The notes under the pieces were generated by a model, which worked only from the letters and a program-made list of their open reading frames with translations, was not told the origin of the DNA and made no database searches. DNA of 64,000 bases, taken from NCBI RefSeq assembly GCF_006376685.1, contig NZ_VEWL01000008.1, positions 157,855-221,854 of the forward strand. Direction: 5' to 3'. The DNA is from Ochrobactrum teleogrylli (GTDB taxonomy: Bacteria; Pseudomonadota; Alphaproteobacteria; Rhizobiales; Rhizobiaceae). Of the stretch, positions 27,030 to 35,728 are shown one piece after another. Both the position numbers and the translations under genes were made by a program. How positions within the stretch are numbered: position 1 is the stretch's first letter; every line of letters begins with the position of its first letter.

Positions 27030-27872
27030 ATGGTTCGCGACACATCCCTTCTCTCCAAACTCTGGATCACCGCCGTCTGGCTTCTCACCGGCTTCTTTGT
27101 CCTCAACGTTCTGGCGGTTATTACGGCTGTCGTCGTGTCGAGTTTCGGCACACGCTGGCTTGGCACATGGCTGCCGGATGCCTTCACGACACGCTGGTAT
27201 GCAGCCGCATGGGCGGAATTCCAGCTGGATCAAGTCTTGCTGGTGACGTTTCAGGTGGTCTTTGCCGTTGTGATCCTATCCGGCATTCTCGGTGTAACCG
27301 CCGCCTATGCCATGGCGCGGCGCGATTTCCCCGGCAAGAAATTCGTGCTGCTGATCTTCCTTCTACCCCTGCTCGTGCCACCAATAACCTTCGGTATTCC
27401 GCTTGCAACCGTACTTTATAAATTCGGCGTCGGTGGAACATTCTGGGGTGTCGTTCTTGCCAATCTCGTGCCGACCGTACCTTTCGTCATTCTTGTCATG
27501 ATCCCTTTCATTGAACAGATCGACCCCAAAGTTGAGGCGGCGGCGCGGGTTTTCGGCGCCGGAACATTCAAGCTCTTCATCCATGTGCTCCTGCCCATGT
27601 TGCTGCCCGGTGTTCTCGCCGCCATGCTTCTGGTTCTGGTGCGAACGGTGGCCATGTTCGAGCTTACCTTTCTGACAGCGGGCCCAACATCGCAAACACT
27701 CGTCGTGGCACTCTATTATTCGGTGTTCGCAGCCGGTGTTCGTTCCGTCCAATCCATCGACGCCATGGCCGTGATCTACATGGTGACTTCGCTGGTATGG
27801 CTTCTTTTGGCGCTGCGCTTCGTCAACCCCACGCAAATTGTTGCGCGCAACCGTCAACCATCCGCGCATTAG
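27030..27872 (+). CDS. ABC transporter permease (PotC type)
   Basis: This 280-residue protein has six membrane segments. The EAA loop is VEAAARVFGAGTFKLFIHVLLPMLLPG. It is the second half of the pore. It is followed after 23 nt by the enolase-superfamily dehydratase, so transport and catabolism seem co-transcribed. Confidence 0.9.
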   Translation: MVRDTSLLSKLWITAVWLLTGFFVLNVLAVITAVVVSSFGTRWLGTWLPDAFTTRWYAAAWAEFQLDQVLLVTFQVVFAVVILSGILGVTAAYAMARRDFPGKKFVLLIFLLPLLVPPITFGIPLATVLYKFGVGGTFWGVVLANLVPTVPFVILVMIPFIEQIDPKVEAAARVFGAGTFKLFIHVLLPMLLPGVLAAMLLVLVRTVAMFELTFLTAGPTSQTLVVALYYSVFAAGVRSVQSIDAMAVIYMVTSLVWLLLALRFVNPTQIVARNRQPSAH

Positions 27873-27895
27873 CGTGACAGACTGAACAGGAGCCT

Positions 27896-29098
27896 ATGAT
27901 GAAGATCACGGCTGTCGAGACGGTGCAGTTGCCGCACCTCAACAACATCTTGTGGGTTCAAATCCACACCGATGAGGGGATTGTGGGTCTGGGCGAGACG
28001 TTTCGCGGCGCGAATGCCGTGGCGGCCTATATCCATAGTGATATCGCACCGCAACTGATCGGGCAGAACCCACTGGAGATCGACCGGATATCCAAACTCC
28101 TGCTGGAGCCTTATGTCGGCTTTCGGTCTTCCGGCGTGGAAATTCGTGCTGCGTCCGCCATCGACATCGCGCTTTGGGATATTTTTGGCAAAGTCACCGG
28201 ACAGCCAATTCACCAGCTGCTGGGCGGGTTGTCGCGCCCATCCATCCGCACCTACAATACCTGTGCAGGCTACACCTATAATAAAAGCGGTGCGCGTCGC
28301 TATATCGGCGACACGGACGAAGGCAAGGAAGGACCTTACGAGGACCAGCTTGCCTTTCACCGTGACGCGGGCGCGCTTGCCGAAAGTCTTCTTTCCGAAG
28401 GCATAACGGCCATGAAGATATGGCCGTTTGATCCATTCGCCGTGGTTTCGGGGGGAAATTTCATCCATGCGCAGGATCTGGACAAGGCTCTTGAGCCGTT
28501 CCGCCAGATACGCAATGCTGTCGGTGACAAAATGGAAATCATGGTCGAGTTCCATTCCATGTGGGACCTGACATCGGCGCTGACGATTGCGCGCGAGCTA
28601 AAGGCGTTCCGCCCGTTCTGGTCGGAAGACCCGATCAAAATGATGAATCCGCAAGCGCTTGCGGTTTATGCCCAGAAATCCGGCATTGCGGTTTGTGCAA
28701 GCGAAACAATGGCAACCCGCGCGCAATTCCTCGACGTCCTGCGCGCCGATGCGTCCGATTATGTGATGCTGGATATTTCATGGTGCGGCGGACTTTCCGA
28801 AGCGAAGAAGATCGCCACCATGGCCGAAGCCTTCCAGCGCCCTATTGCGCCGCATGACTGCACGGGACCAGTCGTTTTCGCAGCCTCCATTCACCTGTCG
28901 CTCAATGCGCCCAATGCCATCTATCAAGAGTCGGTCCGGGCCTATTACACTTCATGGTATCGCGATCTGGTCACGGTGATGCCACGGATTGAAAACGGGA
29001 TGATCTATCCCTTTGAAGGGGCCGGGCTTGGCTTGGAGCTCTCCGATTTCGTTCTTAACCACCCGGATGTTATCCGCAGAAAGACAGACGCATTATGA
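27896..29098 (+). CDS. Enolase-superfamily sugar-acid dehydratase (galactonate dehydratase-like)
   Basis: This 400-residue protein has an N-terminal capping domain (1-125) and a barrel. Barrel residues include MKIWPFD (Lys), VEFHSMW (metal Glu and catalytic His), SEDPI (metal Glu), ASETMATR (metal Glu), and PHDCTGP (His). This pattern fits the D-galactonate or mannonate dehydratase branch more than muconate cyclases. It removes water from an aldonate or aldarate to give a 2-keto-3-deoxy acid. A lactone cycloisomerase activity is also possible given the adjacent lactonase and uronate dehydrogenase. AGGAG precedes the start. Confidence 0.82.
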   Translation: MMKITAVETVQLPHLNNILWVQIHTDEGIVGLGETFRGANAVAAYIHSDIAPQLIGQNPLEIDRISKLLLEPYVGFRSSGVEIRAASAIDIALWDIFGKVTGQPIHQLLGGLSRPSIRTYNTCAGYTYNKSGARRYIGDTDEGKEGPYEDQLAFHRDAGALAESLLSEGITAMKIWPFDPFAVVSGGNFIHAQDLDKALEPFRQIRNAVGDKMEIMVEFHSMWDLTSALTIARELKAFRPFWSEDPIKMMNPQALAVYAQKSGIAVCASETMATRAQFLDVLRADASDYVMLDISWCGGLSEAKKIATMAEAFQRPIAPHDCTGPVVFAASIHLSLNAPNAIYQESVRAYYTSWYRDLVTVMPRIENGMIYPFEGAGLGLELSDFVLNHPDVIRRKTDAL

Positions 29099-29973
29099 TT
29101 GGACCGTTTCACTGTATTGCCGATCTGCGCGGCGCATTGATGGAAAGCCCCGTCTGGGACGAGCGCCGGGCGAAGCTTTTTGCCTGCGATATCAATGGGC
29201 GCAAGCTTTACGAAATCGATCTTGAACATGGCCCGGTTCGAGACTGGACCTTTGAAGCCGAAGTTCCATGCGTCGCGCTTGCCGAAAGCGGCAAGCTGAT
29301 CGTCGCGCTGGCACGCGAAGTCATTCTGTTCGACCCAGATAGCGGTGACAGGCAACTCCTGTGGGGCGGCTATGATGAGCCAGAAACATCGCGGCTCAAC
29401 GACGGCAAGATCGGTCCCGACGGTGCGCTGTGGATCGGCAGCATGGATTGTCGCCCGACACGCGAACCTATCGCGAAACTTTATCGTGTTACTGCCGATG
29501 GGCAAGCTGCGGTCATGGCAAAGGGATTTGAGGTTTCAAACGGCCTTGCATGGACACCGGACGCGACCACGATGTTCCATACGGATTCCCGGGGACCATG
29601 GATCGACCGTTACGCCTTTGACCGCATGGCGGGCCGTATTAGCAACCAGAGACGCATTCGCGACCTCGACGAAGGTACCGGCAGACCGGACGGCGGCGCT
29701 TGCGATGCCGAAGGTGCTTATTGGAGTGCGGGTGTGTCGGCTGGTGTCCTGAACCGCTTCGATGCGGATGGAAATCTGCTCGCAAGCTTTTCGGTTCCGG
29801 TTCCTGCACCGACAATGCCTTGTTTCTGCGGTCCCGGTCTGAAGCAGATCGCGCTGACTTCGCATCGCTTGGCGCCCGCCGACAAATTGGCCGAAGCTCC
29901 GCAATCGGGCGGTGTGCATCTCGCAACCAGCACCGTTGCCGGGGCAAAAGTGGCGCGCATGAAGGGAATTTAA
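29095..29973 (+). CDS. SMP-30/gluconolactonase family lactonase
   Basis: This 292-residue beta-propeller has the metal-site Glu in MESPVWDE, NDGKIGPDGALWIG, EVSNGLAWTPD and GRPDGGACDAEGAYW. The family hydrolyses sugar-acid lactones. It overlaps the dehydratase stop by four bases (ATGA) and is 4 nt before the uronate dehydrogenase, whose product is an aldarolactone. The natural role is opening that lactone. Confidence 0.9.
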   Translation: MIGPFHCIADLRGALMESPVWDERRAKLFACDINGRKLYEIDLEHGPVRDWTFEAEVPCVALAESGKLIVALAREVILFDPDSGDRQLLWGGYDEPETSRLNDGKIGPDGALWIGSMDCRPTREPIAKLYRVTADGQAAVMAKGFEVSNGLAWTPDATTMFHTDSRGPWIDRYAFDRMAGRISNQRRIRDLDEGTGRPDGGACDAEGAYWSAGVSAGVLNRFDADGNLLASFSVPVPAPTMPCFCGPGLKQIALTSHRLAPADKLAEAPQSGGVHLATSTVAGAKVARMKGI

Positions 29974-29977
29974 TTGA

Positions 29978-30757
29978 ATGAAACACCTCCTTTTGACCGG
30001 GGCTTCCGGCAATCTTGGCCGTATGCTCACCCGAAAACTGTCACAAGCCGGTTACCGTCTGCGCTTATCCGACATTGAACCATTCCCCGATGCCTTGCCC
30101 GAAGGTACAGAATTCATACAGGCGGATCTGAGCGATGCCGACGCGGTTGCCGAACTGGTTCGCGGGACCGATGCGATATTGCATTTTGGCGGTATCAGTA
30201 TCGAAAAGCCTTACAATCTGATCGCCCGTGCTAACCTTCTCGGCGTTACCCATATTTTCGAGGCTGCGCGCGCTGAAAAGCAAAGGGTGATTTTTGCAAG
30301 TTCCAATCATACGATTGGCTTTTATGAACGCGATGCGGTGCTGAGCAGCGATGATCCCTTCAAGCCTGATGGCTATTACGGATTGTCGAAAGCTTATGGT
30401 GAACTGCTTGGGCAAATGATGTTCGACAAACATGGCATCGAAAGCGTTCATGTGCGCATCGGCTCCTGCCTTCCTGAACCAACCGAAGCACGACACCTCG
30501 CCACGTGGCTTTCGCAAGACGATCTTGTGCGGTTGTTGATCGGATCGGTCGAGGCGCAGGAAACCGGCTTTGCCGTTGTCTGGGGGATTTCCGCCAATGC
30601 CGGGCGCTGGTGGGAAAAGGACGATGCCAGCCGCATCGGTTATGTGCCGCAGGATGACGCCTCGCGTTTTGGCGACCTCGCCGAAACTGGCGATCCGATC
30701 ACGCGGCGCTATCAGGGCGGCGCTTTCACAGCACAAGACTATACGCGTGGCGATTAG
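29978..30757 (+). CDS. udh: NAD-dependent uronate dehydrogenase
   Basis: This 259-residue extended-SDR enzyme has TGASGNLGR (NAD site), LHFGGISIEKPY, ASSNHTIGFY, YYGLSKAYGE (Tyr-x-x-x-Lys), and RIGSCLPEPTEARHLATWLS. I recognise these as uronate dehydrogenase landmarks. It oxidises galacturonate or glucuronate to the aldarolactone. Length matches the family (about 265). It anchors the functional reading of this island as oxidative uronate catabolism. Confidence 0.85.
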   Translation: MKHLLLTGASGNLGRMLTRKLSQAGYRLRLSDIEPFPDALPEGTEFIQADLSDADAVAELVRGTDAILHFGGISIEKPYNLIARANLLGVTHIFEAARAEKQRVIFASSNHTIGFYERDAVLSSDDPFKPDGYYGLSKAYGELLGQMMFDKHGIESVHVRIGSCLPEPTEARHLATWLSQDDLVRLLIGSVEAQETGFAVVWGISANAGRWWEKDDASRIGYVPQDDASRFGDLAETGDPITRRYQGGAFTAQDYTRGD

Positions 30758-30847
30758 CTTTCATGCGCCGATCCGTGGGGCACAGTCACAACTAAAGCAG
30801 GCTCGCTGATAACAGGCCGGGCCGAAAAATTTCGGGGAGATATTGAA

Positions 30848-32581
30848 ATGCCCAGAAAGCAATATGACGATCTGCGTTCTGCGCGCTGGATGTTGCCGGA
30901 TGATCAGCGTTCTTCGGGCCATCGTTCCAGAACCATGCAGATGGGTTATGATCCCGTGGACTGGGAGGGCAAGCCCATCATCGCGATCATCAATACATGG
31001 TCGGATGCGCAACCCTGCCATGCCCATTTCAAGGACAGGGTCGAATGGGTCAAACGCGGCATATTGCAGGCAGGCGGCTTTCCCCTTGAACTGCCCGCTC
31101 TGTCCTTGTCTGAAAGCTACGTGAAACCCACAACAATGCTCTATCGCAACATGCTCGCGATGGAGACCGAAGAACTGTTGCGCTCGCATCCGGTCGATGG
31201 AGCCATTTTGATGGGCGGATGCGACAAGACCACGCCGGCACTCATCATGGGTGCAACAAGCGCCGGTCTACCCTTCATTTTCCTGCCCGCAGGTCCAATG
31301 CTTCGCGGCAATTATGCCGGGAAAACGCTGGGGTCCGGCACGGATATGTTCAAGTTCTGGGACGAGCGCCGCGCAGGCACCATCGGTAAGGAAGAATGGC
31401 AAGGCATAGAAGGCGGTATTGCGCGCAGCTACGGGCATTGCATGACGATGGGCACCGCGTCGACGATGACCGTGATTGCCGAAGCCATGGGTCTCTCCCT
31501 TCCAGGCGCATCGTCCATACCGGCAGCCGACGCCAACCACCAACGCATGTCGGCCCAATGCGGACGCCGCATTGTTGATATGGTTTGGGACGATTTGAAA
31601 CCCAATCAGATCATTACACCTGCTGCTGTCAAAAATGCCGTTGTCGTCGCCATGGCCACCGGTTGTTCAACCAATGCCATCATTCATTTGATTGCCATGG
31701 CGCGGCGCGCAGGTATTCCACTGGAGCTGGACGACCTCGACCGCATCGGGCGCACCACACCTGTGATCGCCAATATTCGGCCGTCGGGAACGACATATCT
31801 GATGGAAGATTTCTATTATGCAGGCGGCATCCGCGCATTGATGAAACAACTCACGGACAAGCTGGATCCCACGGCTATCACCGTGACAGGTGAGGCTTTG
31901 GTGGAAGGGCTGGAGAAGGTCCAGGTCTGGAACGATGATGTTATACGTCCACTGTCCAACCCCGTCTATCATGAGGGTTCGCTGGCGGTATTGAAGGGGA
32001 ACCTTTGTCCTGATGGAGCTGTTATCAAGCCAGCGGCCTGCGACCCGAAATTCCATCGTCATAAAGGCCCGGCATTGGTTGCAGACAGCTACCCCGAGCT
32101 GAAAAAGATCATTGATGATCCCGATTATCCCCTGACGCCGGACACCGTGCTTGTCTTGCGCAATGCCGGTCCACAAGGCGGACCGGGCATGCCGGAATGG
32201 GGTATGATCCCGATGCCGAAGGCACTTTTGAAGCTCGGCCTGCGCGATATGGTGCGCATTTCCGATGCTCGCATGTCGGGGACAAGTTTTGGCGCCTGTG
32301 TGCTCCACGTTGCACCGGAATCCTTCATTGGAGGGCCGCTAGCCCTGCTTAAGACCGGCGATATGGTGGAGTTGGATATCCCCGCCCGTAGCCTGAACAT
32401 GCTTGTTCCAGACGAAGAACTGGCTGAACGCCGCGCCGCCTGGAAAACACCCGAACCCAAATATGAACGCGGCTACGGCTTTGTGTTTTCCAAACATGTG
32501 GAACAGGCCGACAAGGGTTGCGACTTTGATTTCCTGAAAACCGATTTTGGCCGTCCGGTTGATGAACCGGTGATCTATTAA
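30848..32581 (+). CDS. IlvD/EDD family dehydratase (sugar-acid type)
   Basis: This is a 577-residue [2Fe-2S] dehydratase. Cluster-binding cysteines lie in DAQPCHAHF (about residue 57), GGCDKTTPA (about 125) and GHCMTMGTASTM (about 198). The family covers dihydroxy-acid, phosphogluconate, L-arabonate and xylonate dehydratases; the length and SGTTYLMEDFYYAGG favour the pentonate/hexonate branch. It is the second dehydratase of the island, so more than one sugar acid may be handled. A 90-nt gap with a GGGGAG site precedes it. Confidence 0.88.
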   Translation: MPRKQYDDLRSARWMLPDDQRSSGHRSRTMQMGYDPVDWEGKPIIAIINTWSDAQPCHAHFKDRVEWVKRGILQAGGFPLELPALSLSESYVKPTTMLYRNMLAMETEELLRSHPVDGAILMGGCDKTTPALIMGATSAGLPFIFLPAGPMLRGNYAGKTLGSGTDMFKFWDERRAGTIGKEEWQGIEGGIARSYGHCMTMGTASTMTVIAEAMGLSLPGASSIPAADANHQRMSAQCGRRIVDMVWDDLKPNQIITPAAVKNAVVVAMATGCSTNAIIHLIAMARRAGIPLELDDLDRIGRTTPVIANIRPSGTTYLMEDFYYAGGIRALMKQLTDKLDPTAITVTGEALVEGLEKVQVWNDDVIRPLSNPVYHEGSLAVLKGNLCPDGAVIKPAACDPKFHRHKGPALVADSYPELKKIIDDPDYPLTPDTVLVLRNAGPQGGPGMPEWGMIPMPKALLKLGLRDMVRISDARMSGTSFGACVLHVAPESFIGGPLALLKTGDMVELDIPARSLNMLVPDEELAERRAAWKTPEPKYERGYGFVFSKHVEQADKGCDFDFLKTDFGRPVDEPVIY

Positions 32582-32591
32582 GAGGCAGACC

Positions 32592-33317
32592 ATGACCGAT
32601 TATGTTCTCTCGGAAGAAACCCGCGCCAAACTGAAGAAAGTTTCGACGGCCTCGGTTGCTACGGCGCTTTATAAACGCGGTTTGCGTAATCAGTTCATTC
32701 AAGGTGCGCTTCAAGTGGCGCGCAAGCCCGAAAACATGGTCGGGCAGGCCTTTACCTTACGTTACATTCCCGCGCGTGAAGATCGAAACCCGATTACTGT
32801 TTTCCGCAATCCTGATCACAAACAGCGTGTTGCGATCGAAACCTGCCCACCCGGCTGGGTGCTGGTTATGGATGCACGCAAGGATGCACGTGCGGCAACC
32901 GCCGGGTCGATACTGGTAACGCGACTTGCGCTGCGTGGCGCGGCAGGCATTGTGTCCGATGGCGGCTTTCGTGACGTGACCGGAATTGGCGAATTATCCA
33001 TGCCCGCCTATTGCGCAAAAGCGTCGGCGCCAACAAATCTGACTTTGCACGAAGCCATCGACATTAATGTACCGATTTCGTGCGGCGACGCCGCCGTGTT
33101 TCCCGGAGACGTGCTGGTCGGCGATGCGGATGGCGTCATGGTCATTCCGGCGCATCTTTGCGAAGAAATCGCCGAGGAGTGCATCGGGATGGAAACATAC
33201 GAAGATTTCGTGCTCGAAGAGGTCAAGAACGGTGAAGCGATAATTGGGCTTTATCCTTGCACCAAGGAGAAATTCGAGCAGAAATTCCAGACATGGCGGC
33301 GTGAGAACAATCGATAG
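32592..33317 (+). CDS. RraA-like / HMG aldolase family protein
   Basis: This 241-residue protein has the RraA-like fold: GSILVTRLALRGAAGIVSDGGFRDV (Arg-Asp at the metal site) and PGDVLVGDADGVMVIP. Many such proteins are class II pyruvate aldolases (4-hydroxy-4-methyl-2-oxoglutarate aldolase) or oxaloacetate decarboxylases rather than RNase regulators. It follows the IlvD-type gene by 10 nt and could cleave or decarboxylate its product. The gene converges on map with a 12-nt gap and no visible terminator. Confidence 0.85.
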   Translation: MTDYVLSEETRAKLKKVSTASVATALYKRGLRNQFIQGALQVARKPENMVGQAFTLRYIPAREDRNPITVFRNPDHKQRVAIETCPPGWVLVMDARKDARAATAGSILVTRLALRGAAGIVSDGGFRDVTGIGELSMPAYCAKASAPTNLTLHEAIDINVPISCGDAAVFPGDVLVGDADGVMVIPAHLCEEIAEECIGMETYEDFVLEEVKNGEAIIGLYPCTKEKFEQKFQTWRRENNR

Positions 33318-33329
33318 CAAAATCGGCAG

Positions 33330-34118
33330 TCATACTGCATGCTTTATGGCTGCCAGCATTTTCTTTTCGTCCGGACGCAAGGTCAGCACGCGCACGCCAT
33401 TGCCGGTGACAGCAACTGTGTGCTCGAATTGCGCCGATAGTTTTCCGTCGCGTGTAACGACGGTCCATCCATCCTTTTCGGTTTTCACCTTGGCCGTTCC
33501 CTGATTGAGCATCGGTTCGATGGTGAAAACCATGCCTTCGCGCAAGCGAACCCCCGTACCCGGTTTGCCGAAATGCAGAACCTGCGGTTCTTCATGCATC
33601 TCTCGTCCGATGCCGTGGCCGCAATACTCGCGCACAATACTGTAATCGTTCCGCTTGGCATGACGCTCAATGGCATAGCCAATATCGCCCAGCGTGGCGC
33701 CGGGTCGAACCGCTGCAATGCCTTTCCACAAGGCTTCATAAGTCACGCGTACAAGACGGGAGGCAAACGGCGCGACGTCGCCGATCATGTAAGTCTTGCT
33801 GGAATCCGCGATATAGCCACCCTTTTCAAGCGTAATATCGAAATTGATGATTTCGCCATTAGCGATAACATCACCATGGGACGGCATTCCGTGGCAGACG
33901 ACATCGTCCTTCGAACAGTTCAGAACAAAGGGATAATCATATTGTCCCTTGCTGGCGGGTCGCGCTTTCAACTCACCCTTAATGTAACCCTCAACCAGAT
34001 CGTTGACCTGCATCGTTGTCATACCGGCAAGCGGTGTACGGTCCAGCAGTGTGAAAACAGAAGCCAACAACGCTCCTGAAATCGCCATCTGTTCCAATTC
34101 GGCGGGCGTCTTGGTCAT
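33330..34118 (-). CDS. map: Methionine aminopeptidase, type I
   Basis: This 262-residue cytoplasmic enzyme removes initiator Met. It shows VCHGMPSHGDVI, NFDITLEKGGYIADSSKTY (metal Asp pair), YCGHGIGREMHEEP (metal His), FTIEPMLNQG (Glu) and FEHTVAVT (Glu). The ATG at 34118 overlaps the stop of the ParD-like gene (ATGA). Pairing with a ParD-like gene, and its location among accessory genes, suggest it may not be the only map copy in the genome. Confidence 0.95.
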   Translation of the reverse strand: MTKTPAELEQMAISGALLASVFTLLDRTPLAGMTTMQVNDLVEGYIKGELKARPASKGQYDYPFVLNCSKDDVVCHGMPSHGDVIANGEIINFDITLEKGGYIADSSKTYMIGDVAPFASRLVRVTYEALWKGIAAVRPGATLGDIGYAIERHAKRNDYSIVREYCGHGIGREMHEEPQVLHFGKPGTGVRLREGMVFTIEPMLNQGTAKVKTEKDGWTVVTRDGKLSAQFEHTVAVTGNGVRVLTLRPDEKKMLAAIKHAV

Positions 34119-34327
34119 GATGGCCGTACAGCCATGACCGGAATTTCCACCTGTGCGGCGCGCAACTGCATCTGCACGATTTCGTTGAACGACATATCTG
34201 GATTGGCCTGCGCCAGCATGCCGATTTTCATCCAGTATTCTGCCTGCGCGTTGATCGAACGGCACATGACATCGCTCGCCTTGCGCAATTCTTCATGCAA
34301 ATCATCGGCGATCTTCACTATACCCAT
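34115..34327 (-). CDS. ParD-like antitoxin-type protein
   Basis: 70 residues from the ATG at 34327 (MGIVKIADDLHEELRK). It has a short beta strand and helices like ribbon-helix-helix ParD proteins, then SINAQAEYWMKIGMLAQANPDMSFNEIV. I recognise the ParD_like family, which often sits beside type I methionine aminopeptidases. No ParE-like toxin is present. It overlaps map by 4 nt, so the two are co-translated. It may regulate this operon through the palindrome at 34367-34383. It does not show a toxin partner. Confidence 0.75.
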   Translation of the reverse strand: MGIVKIADDLHEELRKASDVMCRSINAQAEYWMKIGMLAQANPDMSFNEIVQMQLRAAQVEIPVMAVRPS

Positions 34328-34366
34328 CGTTGGCTCCAAACTTACGGTTGATACGCATACCATATA

Positions 34367-34383
34367 CGATTCATATATAATCG
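34367..34383. promoter_or_regulatory. Palindrome in AT-rich promoter of the ParD-like/map operon
   Basis: CGATT-CATATAT-AATCG is an inverted repeat with 5-bp arms inside an AT-rich block about 40 bases before the ParD-like start, where a minus-strand promoter would lie. Autoregulation by the ParD-like protein is plausible, but inferred. Confidence 0.45.
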
Positions 34384-34472
34384 CCAATGCAATTAGTTCG
34401 CACCCTGCACGGCTGTGCATATTTTCGCAACAAACAGAACAATTGAACTATTTCTGGGAAATTCAGAATGAA

Positions 34473-34535
34473 TTTTGCAAAACCGTTGACAGCTATCGAT
34501 AAAAGGCAAAGACTGTGCACACGTTTGCAAAAACG
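34473..34535 (+). promoter_or_regulatory. Two LacI/GalR-like palindromes flanking a TTGACA box upstream of afuA
   Basis: TTTTGCAAAA lies at 34473-34482, TTGACA at 34486-34491, and CGTTTGCAAAAACG at 34522-34535. The GCAA/TTGC-centred palindromes resemble LacI-family operators, placed either side of a promoter. No LacI-family gene is in the window, so the regulator would be elsewhere. Confidence 0.5.
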
Positions 34536-34570
34536 TCGACGTGGAGGCGTCGTAAAATGGGAGGGAAAGA

Positions 34571-35596
34571 ATGCGTTCGACATTTTTGGTTGCGGCGCTT
34601 GCCGCTGGTATTTCGTCAATGGCTTTTGCGGCCCATGCGGCTGGCAATCTCAATCTGATTTGTTCGGCAGATGTAGTGATCTGCGAGCAAATGAAAAACA
34701 TGTTCGAAAAAGACACCGGCATCAGTGTAAACATGGTGCGGCTTTCTTCAGGCGAAACCTATGCCAAGGTTCGCGCAGAGGCCCGCAATCCAAAAACAGA
34801 TATCTGGTGGGCGGGCACGGGCGATCCCCATTTGCAGGCCGCTGGCGAAGGGCTGACGCTCGAATATAAATCACCGATGCTTGATCAGTTGCAGGATTGG
34901 GCCAAGAAGCAGGCGGAAAGCGCGAACTATCGCACGGTTGGCGTCTATGCCGGCGCGCTCGGCTGGGGCTACAATACCGATATTCTTGCCAAGAAGCAGC
35001 TCAAAGAACCAAAATGCTGGGCTGACTTGCTGGATGCGTCCTACAAGGGCGAAATTCAGATGGCCAATCCCAACTCTTCCGGCACGGCCTATACGGCGCT
35101 TGCAACGCTGGTACAGATCATGGGCGAAGACAAGGCCTATGATTACCTCAAGAAGCTCAATGAGAACGTCTCCCAATATACCAAATCAGGCTCGGCACCA
35201 GTCAAATCGGCCGCGCGTGGTGAAACCGGCATTGGTATCGTTTTCATGCATGATGCGGTGTCGATGACTGCCGAAGGTTTCCCAGTCAAATCCGTCGCGC
35301 CGTGTGAGGGCACCGGTTACGAAATCGGTTCCATGTCCATCATTAAAGGCGCGAAGAACCTCGACAACGCCAAGAAATGGTATGACTGGGCGCTGACCGC
35401 GGAAGTACAATCTCATATGAAGGATGCCAAATCCTTCCAGCTTCCATCGAACAAGTCTGCCGAAGTGCCGAAGGAATCGCCGCGCTTCGAAGACATCAAA
35501 CTCATCGATTATGACTTCAAGACCTATGGTGACCCTGCAAAACGCAAGGAGCTCTTGGAGCGCTGGGACAAGGAAATTGGCGCGCACGCCAACTGA
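34571..35596 (+). CDS. afuA: ABC substrate-binding protein, AfuA-like (sugar-phosphate type)
   Basis: This 341-residue protein has a Sec signal peptide ending near AHA. Landmarks are TDIWWAGTGDPH, YRTVGVYAGALGWGYN, MANPNSSGTAYTALA, FMHDAV (H227, D228) and CEGTGYE (E251). The spacing of H227/D228/E251 matches what I recall for the sugar-phosphate-binding residues of AfuA, rather than iron-binding tyrosines of FbpA. It likely delivers a hexose phosphate from the periplasm to the permease. GGGAGGGA precedes the ATG. Two hairpins separate it from the permease gene. Confidence 0.8.
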   Translation: MRSTFLVAALAAGISSMAFAAHAAGNLNLICSADVVICEQMKNMFEKDTGISVNMVRLSSGETYAKVRAEARNPKTDIWWAGTGDPHLQAAGEGLTLEYKSPMLDQLQDWAKKQAESANYRTVGVYAGALGWGYNTDILAKKQLKEPKCWADLLDASYKGEIQMANPNSSGTAYTALATLVQIMGEDKAYDYLKKLNENVSQYTKSGSAPVKSAARGETGIGIVFMHDAVSMTAEGFPVKSVAPCEGTGYEIGSMSIIKGAKNLDNAKKWYDWALTAEVQSHMKDAKSFQLPSNKSAEVPKESPRFEDIKLIDYDFKTYGDPAKRKELLERWDKEIGAHAN

Positions 35597-35626
35597 TGGG
35601 TTTTAAACCTTCGATCACCGTTTGAA

Positions 35627-35688
35627 CGCGTTGCTGCTTCCGGCAACGCGGCTGCCTGAATGGCGTTGCCGCTAACGCCTCGCCATTC
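35627..35688 (+). other. Two tandem hairpins between binding-protein and permease genes
   Basis: CGCGTTGC / GCAACGCG (35627-35650) and GAATGGCG / CGCCATTC (35658-35688) are perfect 8-bp stems. Neither has a T run, so they more probably protect the upstream message or slow polymerase than fully terminate. Confidence 0.65.
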
Positions 35689-35728
35689 ATCGCAACAATT
35701 CCAAGACCCGAAATGAAGCGGACGCACT

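Noticed and set aside
27869..28555. A 228-codon minus-strand open frame opposite the dehydratase gene
   Set aside because: The plus-strand enolase-superfamily protein has intact active-site residues and overlaps its neighbours as in an operon.
34115..34327. ParD-like gene as half of a classical ParDE toxin-antitoxin pair
   Set aside because: No ParE-type toxin gene is adjacent; the partner is a complete methionine aminopeptidase.
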